Part shown: one piece after another, positions 57,832-64,000 of the stretch
Numbering within the stretch: the first letter of the stretch is position 1
Layout of the letters: each line of letters starts with the position of its first letter
Source of the DNA: Magicicada septendecula
Taxonomy: Eukaryota > Arthropoda > Insecta > Hemiptera > Cicadidae
Direction: 5' to 3'
Assembly (NCBI GenBank): GCA_034769895.1
Contig: CM068367.1
Coordinates: forward strand, 704,476,885-704,540,884
Length of the DNA: 64,000 nucleotides
Notes under the pieces: model-generated
Told to the model about the DNA's origin: nothing
What the model saw: the letters and a program-made list of their open reading frames with translations, nothing else
Databases searched by the model: none
Position numbers and translations under genes: made by a program

Positions 57832-58040
57832 TAGAGGCAGTGAAAATTAATGAATACCCTTCACTGAACCATAATCTTGGGGAACAGCGAATTATAAACA
57901 AAATTGAGAGTAATCGTAAAATAACCATAATTAATAACCACTATTTAAAGAATATCAGGGAAGATTTATTGGAAGAGGATAAGAAACATGTAAACAGTAA
58001 TAGTAATAACGAAATCATATATGTAACGGCAAAATTCTAA
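57828..58040 (+). CDS. Pol-frame stub of element 2 (71 codons including stop)
   Basis: The -1 frame beginning at the C of the heptamer reads LIEAVKINEYPSL and continues to TAA at 58038-58040. It is Asn/Ile/Lys/Glu-rich. In gypsy-like elements this position starts the protease-RT polyprotein, but no protease motif (DTGA/DSGA type) appears before the stop, and the next 1.7 kb are non-coding. I interpret it as the relic N-terminal end of pol after deletion of the rest. The other two copies are frameshifted, so only this one is open. Confidence 0.5.
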   Translation, partial: LIEAVKINEYPSLNHNLGEQRIINKIESNRKITIINNHYLKNIREDLLEEDKKHVNSNSNNEIIYVTAKF

Positions 58041-59710
58041 AAGACAGTAAGACCAACTTACAAAAATTATTTGAAATAACTATTATATATAGAACGAATT
58101 TAGTAAGAAAAAAAAATTCTTTTACTAAATCCAAAAAGAAATATAATGAATAAATTCTAAAAATAATAAGAACAACTTATTACCAGTCTTGAAGAGAAAA
58201 TACTTGGAATTTAAAAAGAATTTGAGTTGAATACTACCACTAAATTCTAAAATACAATAAGAACAACTTATTATCGATTTGAAGAAAAAAAAAACACTTG
58301 TAAATAAAAGAAAATTTGTTGAACCATAAAATAAATAGAAAAAAAAAAAAAAGTGTGTAATTCAAAATGAAGTAAGTCTGAATTAAAATATAATTATGAA
58401 GAAGGTATTAAGTAGTGTTAATAATGAATAATGAAACCACAAGATTACAGAAGAAAACGAGAATTATTATTAAATGTTTATAAAGAAATAGTGTGAATAA
58501 TGAATAACAAACCCCAAGATTACAGAAGAAAGCAAGAATTATTATTAAATGTTTATAAAGAAATAGTGTGAATAATGAATAACAAACCCCAAGATTACAG
58601 AAGAAAGCGAGAATTATTATTAAATGTTTATAAAGAAATAGTGTGAATAATGAATAATGAAACCCCAAGATAAAAGTTTTTACCTCAAATCTACCTATGC
58701 AAAATAAAGAAAGAGAAAAATCATATGACCTAAAATACATACTACATTGCCAAATGATGGAAACAACTTCAGTAAACGATTGAATGTAACCAATGTAATG
58801 TTAAAGAAGACAAGAAAGATAGAGTATTTATGAACATAAGTCATTGAAAAATAAACAGCCAGAATAATGAAATACGATAAGAAGAAGAGTAGTTGGGCTA
58901 ACGAATATATTTAGTCAGAAATACAGTTATAATGATCATCACACAACAACTATTTAGAAAATATTGAGATCAGAGAAAAAACAAATGAAGAAGATACTTA
59001 GCATTACAATCACAACAAAAATGATTACAAATGATAACTGTCAAATTCAATATCAAGGAATGTTTAAGGAACTAAAATGGAATCACAAAATATGAAGGAT
59101 AGTAATGAAGAAATATAAAGGCAACAAAGAAAAAAAAATTTTTTCCCAAATATTTATTATTAAATAAATAAAGAGATTATTAGGAGATTATTATTATATT
59201 TTATAGCTGACTGTAGATGAATTCCAGCAGTACTATATTAAGATGTGGTGTGGGCAGCAGAGTATGAAGCCAAACAGTGCCTCTCTGAACTGTACCAACG
59301 CATGTATTAGGGATTGTTAGGGAAATTAAATATTTAAGGAATATTAGAATAGTTGCAAGAATAACTTCAGTTTCCAAAAGAGTAGGACGAAGAAAACAGA
59401 AAGAAATGAGTTGACAGAAGAATAATTGAGAAATACAGTGATTATAGTAATTATAAGTAGAAGAGATGTAAAACTAATGTATCATTGAATATTGTAGCCA
59501 ACTACCAACAAATAATGTTTACAGAAATAAAAATGATCAAGAATGTTAATTAAAATGATGAAATGTTATTAAATAAAAAAAAGTATTAATACTAGACTAA
59601 TGAAGTTACATTGAAAATCCCAACGTCAACCATTAACAATGAAATGAAGAAAAGGCATGTGAAAAAAACAAGTTTATTTGACCTAAACTTCATTCAGGTA
59701 AACTAAACTT
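58041..59710 (+). other. Element 2 non-coding internal region, second forward copy
   Basis: A-rich sequence with no pol or env motifs. It includes the complete version of the stretch replaced by filler in the first forward copy. Confidence 0.7.
58441..58690 (+). repeat. 75-bp minisatellite in element 2, three units plus a partial one
   Basis: The anchor AAGATTACAG occurs at 58441, 58516 and 58591, and a diverged AAGATAAAAG at 58666. Confidence 0.9.
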
Positions 59711-59729
59711 TTTTAGGAGGGGGAGCATA
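59711..59729 (+). promoter_or_regulatory. Element 2 polypurine tract, second forward copy
   Basis: TTTTAGGAGGGGGAGCATA directly before TGTAACGC. Confidence 0.8.
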
Positions 59730-62141
59730 TGTAACGCAACAGAAATGCTAGCATTCATGTTACATAAAAACAAGGCTACCAGAATAATAAACAAGTCAAT
59801 ATCTGACCCCATGATAGAACAAAGATCTCATAATTATATTTATAATCATAGATAAAGATAAATAAGGATGTAAGGTAGTATTAACAAGAATAAACGAACC
59901 TGTAAGTTAGATAATAGTTGATAATATATGTTCAATGAAAAACAAACAAAAAACGAAACAATAATTTACTTTATAGTAATAGCAAATAAGAATTTTGAGT
60001 TAAGAGATATTATTTTATGACAACAAGTATTATGATAAAGTTTATGTTATGTTATACCAAATATGTGTTGAGTTAATGAAAGATAATGAAACAAGATGTA
60101 TTATTCAATGACTGTTGTAGAATGAAGTGTGAAGCAGATAATTAACGTTAATAGATTTGAATTTTATTATACGTGATCCATAGGTCAAGATAAGATTGTT
60201 ATTAGATATGGAAAAAATAATTGTTTATGTAAATGTTAAGAGTTAAGATTTGATTGTATGTATGAATTTATGTAAAAGGGGCTATAGATGTGTACCAGTT
60301 ATAAACACAGGTAGATTTGTTTACAATAAAAGGCCTAACAGCCAAAACCACTATATAACCACTCACAACATAAAGGTTAAGTACATCAATTAATTATAAT
60401 TAATGAATACGATTTGAAGAGTTAGAAAAAACATTAAATTAATAATGATATATAATAAAATTTATACAAATTATGATAATACCATAATGCCATAATATCG
60501 ATTAATAACATATAATATCGAAAGTGGATTAAATATAAAAAAAAGGAAAAAAAAACGGCTTATATCAAAAAACCAGCAGAATATGTGTAGAAAACAATAA
60601 ACCAACTATCGGTAAAGTTACATTCCGATAGGATAGCAAATTGATAAAGAATAGACAAAAAAAATATGAAATAAACACTATATATTCAAAACATGTGGAA
60701 GGAAGAAATTATGTGTTGCTAGGGACGACAGAAGAAGAGGAAGTTGTTGATTTGACAATAATTGCTTTGATGATCTGAATGTGATGAGATTAAAAAACCC
60801 AAGAATTATCTATTTAATCGGAATATTTTAAATTATCAGACACGATTATAAAACACAAAATCCTAATGACAATATTTATGACTATCACCAGTACAGTTTA
60901 ACCCAAATAACACTACAGTATGAAATCACAATAGAGAATAAATAACTGGATTATACAAGGAAGAAATTGAACTGTCCCATATCCGAAGGGAGTTGATGAT
61001 ATATTAAACCAAATAGAAAGAATTAACAGTATCACAATTAATAATATTCACTACACCAGAAGTTATAACCTTTCAAATACACGGAACAACACTAATTGCT
61101 TCAACCGAGAGAAGAACGTATTTGGATCCTGGCGTTGCGGAAGACGCATCAATCGGGCTGTAAACCAATCCAGAGATCTGTAATTCCGAAGTGGACAGGA
61201 CAAGAATTCCATTTTATTAAACCGAAGAAAGAAAATCGTACGGCATAATTGTCCAGAACAGTAAAATTATCAATCAACCGCCTACACGATTTGCTTCGTT
61301 CTAGTCTGGTAAATTATTATTATATTAATCATACTAACTACACAACACTTCAAATTTGTAAATCTTGCATTCTTATCTATGTATTTTTAATCTTCCCCAC
61401 AGTTACAAGAACCTTCACACCCTGAATTAAATTAATTACAAATTAAACACACTATATAACTAAATTTAAATAAAGGATCAGAATAATCAACAATCGATTC
61501 ATGCAATCTATAGCCCAAGCATATGTTAATTAGAACATATCTTGTTCAATGTTAAAGAAGTAAACAAATAAAGAACCTTTATATATTTGCAAAATCTTGT
61601 TATTTGGAGTATGGTTTAATGAGCTGGGAATAAAAAAGTAACTGAATAAGTATAGAATAATTGGTTAACATAAACATTGAAATAACCTATAAGTTTCGTT
61701 GAGCCGATACTACAGCGCTTATAGCGGAATTATCTGACACCAAAGAGAGAGCGTAAAAATACAAAATTAGACATAATTCTCTTCAAGGTATAATAGGGTT
61801 GGATGAAATTATAGAATAACTCATTAATTGTTTAAGTTTCAGGTACACTAACACTGATATTTCTTAGAGAGCTAAGTTAATATTAATTAATCACATCAAT
61901 ATATCCCACAACTCCAAATATCTCAGATATTTACATAATTAAAATAATTCAAAACACATGGGCATAGGTGTAGTAACAAATTGACGAACCCAACAGTGGG
62001 GTTTGAACCGTACGTTTCCGATATATAACAAATTGGCTTCCATCGCGGGGCTCGAACGAGACACACGTACTTGACTATAACAAAGTAACGCTCATAACGT
62101 GGGACCTAATTAGGTGACGCGAGAAAGAGAGGGCTATAACA
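59730..62141 (+). repeat. Element 2 LTR, forward copy 2 (2412 bp)
   Basis: Same ends and length as the previous forward LTR and visually almost identical to it, so the two units separated recently. Confidence 0.9.
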
Positions 62142-62227
62142 AATTGGCGCCCAACGTGGGGCTTATACGAAAAGAGGACGTCTACTTTAGTTCTGTACAA
62201 ATTGGCGCTCAACTTGTGTAGGGCTTA
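61969..62227 (+). repeat. Five primer-binding-like modules, third forward copy
   Basis: Modules start at 61982, 62034, 62086, 62145 and 62203, with the same spacing as at 55607-55865. The canonical tRNA-Lys site is 62145-62162. Confidence 0.75.
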
Positions 62228-62291
62228 AGTTAAGTAATTATAAGTATAATAATATTACTTAACCAGAGCAGGCAACTGTGGGAGAATAAAA

Positions 62292-64000
62292 ATGTATGAT
62301 ACCAGATTTAGATCAAAGAGGAGGGCAGAAGATACTGAGAAGGAAGAAGGTGAACAAGAACAGGAAATAGAAATAAGAACAGATAGTGAGATGGGACAAC
62401 AGACAGACGAAATAACGGAAACTGAAATAATGGCAGACAAGGAAAGGGAAGTAATCGAAGAAGTTGTCCAAGGGGACCAAATAGATAAAGCAGGAGCCAG
62501 AGAAGGACTAAATTGGGAAAAATTAATGGAGTTAATGAGTAGTATTAAGGAAGACTCGAGAGAACAATTTAGGAAAATGAAAGAGGAAAATAAGGAAAAC
62601 TCAAAGAGACAGGAGGAAAACTCAAAGAGACTGAAGGAAAAATTAGATAAAACAAATGAGGAAATTAAAGAAACCTCAAAACAAATTCACGAAAGGTTAG
62701 ATAGGAATGATGAGGGTTTAAAACAAATGAAGGAAGACATCTTACAAATACATGAAGAAAATTTAAAGCAAATTAATGAAAAAATTGAAAATATTCATGT
62801 GACAATTAACCAGAAGGTGGACCAAAATAATGAGGAAAGAAAATTAGAAATAGCCAAAACAAATGAAGGGTTAGAAAAAACTAACGAAACAATAGTACAG
62901 GTTCGTGAAGAATTACAGAATGAAATTAATGACACAAAAATTGAGAATAAAACATTGGTCGACGAAATCCAACAGGAAACTGTCGAAAAATATGAGCAAA
63001 TTAAAAACGAAATACATCAGGTACGGGAAGAGAATAAGGAAGGCATTACGCAAATACAGACAGACATGGGCGAACGACTCGAAAGATTCTATGGCAATTT
63101 AAATAGTATGGAAGGTCAAATCAATACCAATAAAAATAAAATAGAAGAAATTAGTAGACGTGAATTACAATTACAAGAAGAAGTAGATTCATGGCGGGAT
63201 AGGACATGCCAACATAGTCATACAAATAACCACGAGAACCGGGAATCGATTAATTTTCGTAATTACAAGCGCAATCCGATGGAATTTTTAAAGAGATTGG
63301 AAGAAGTAATCACAAGAAATAGAGAAGGTCGCTGGAGTATTATACGCAGTATGATTGATGAAACGTTTAAAGATACTTATGATAATTGGTGGACAGCGGT
63401 GCGCCCGGATATACTGGACATGACTGAGTTCAAAAAACAGTTTAAAGAGAAGTATTGGTCTGAATCGACCCAGAACATGATTAGGAATAATTTGAGTAAC
63501 GGTAAATATGAAACAAACATAGGCCAGTCTCCTACTTGATACTTTCTAGGAAAGGTATGTATGGCGCGGAACTTAGAGCCCAGAATTCCCGAAGAATGTT
63601 TGGTAATACAACTATCCTACCATTACGAGGAAGGGATAAAAAATGCACGTATGTGTAGTCAAATCAAAACGATTCCAGCCATGGCCAAATTCTTGGAGAA
63701 TTATGAGCACGAGAACCAATACCAAAGAAATAGAATGTTAAATTATAAATATCAGAAGTATAATAATAACGCGCCACCAACCAATTCTCATAATAATGAT
63801 CACAATCGACCTGCGCAGAACGTTAATGACAATAGAAACCAAAATGAGCACGCGAATAATAATTCCAGGAACTATAATTATCGCGGCAATAATAATTATA
63901 ATTATTGCAATAGTCGCAATAATAGAGGAGATGGGGACAGACGACCCAATAATTATAGGCATAACGTCAATTATATCTACTCTAGGCCTCAAGGTAATCA
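62292..64000 (+). CDS. Gag of element 2, third forward copy, cut by the window edge
   Basis: Same start, coiled coil and capsid-like region as the copy at 55930, and the same in-frame TGA (63537-63539). The Asn-rich tail runs off the right end, so the slippery site and pol stub of this copy are not visible. Confidence 0.85.

Noticed and set aside
58408..58740. Antisense frame with a 25-residue repeat (YSLFTLFLYKHLII...)
   Set aside because: It results from the 75-bp minisatellite, whose period is divisible by three. There is no start context or conserved function.

Overview
The window is repeat-dense, AT-rich eukaryotic DNA with no host gene that I can support. The mobile elements are a Penelope-like element with a GIY-YIG endonuclease, a Tigger/pogo DNA transposon, a ZMYM1/TTF-type hAT transposon, and two LTR families whose priming sites match animal tRNA-Lys. 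Together they suggest an arthropod, most likely an insect; I cannot name the species. Nothing looks prokaryotic.

Layout. (1) 1-1405: two head-to-head fragments of a Penelope-like element followed by a hammerhead-ribozyme-like motif. (2) 1400-3526: T-rich sequence with no supportable gene. (3) 3527-44184: a tandem array of one LTR element ('element 1', period about 5.23-5.28 kb), with seven LTR copies (A-G, the first and last truncated) and six internal regions (A-F). Each internal region holds tandem tRNA-Lys-type primer-binding modules, a decayed gag-like frame and a G-rich polypurine tract. Internal region A carries a Tigger insertion. LTRs D and F carry the same hAT insertion at the same base with the same 8-bp target duplication, so a two-unit block (15077-28410) was duplicated as 28411-41784. 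(4) 44185-64000: a second LTR family ('element 2') inserted into LTR G. A reversed 5' truncated copy (44185-49470) is joined head-to-head to a forward tandem array with a period of about 6.3 kb. Each complete LTR is 2412 bp and runs TGTAAC...ATAACA. The order is LTR, primer-binding site, gag with an in-frame UGA, a U-UUA-AAC slippery site at the gag stop, a stub of about 70 codons in the -1 frame, a long non-coding region and a polypurine tract.

Both families have priming signals and gag but no protease, RT, RNase H or integrase in the window. They therefore look like non-autonomous, gag-only LTR elements (comparable in layout to plant TR-GAG or LARD elements) that were amplified as LTR-sharing tandem arrays. 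The most unusual signal is that both families carry tandem primer-binding modules. In element 2 each module repeats the local grammar 'LTR end (AACA) + AAT + tRNA 3'-end complement', and three of the five now lie inside the LTR. This suggests that the LTR/PBS boundary has been moved or duplicated several times. The second notable structure is a palindrome with arms of about 5.2 kb (44185-49470 against about 50614-55779) that could produce double-stranded RNA if transcribed.
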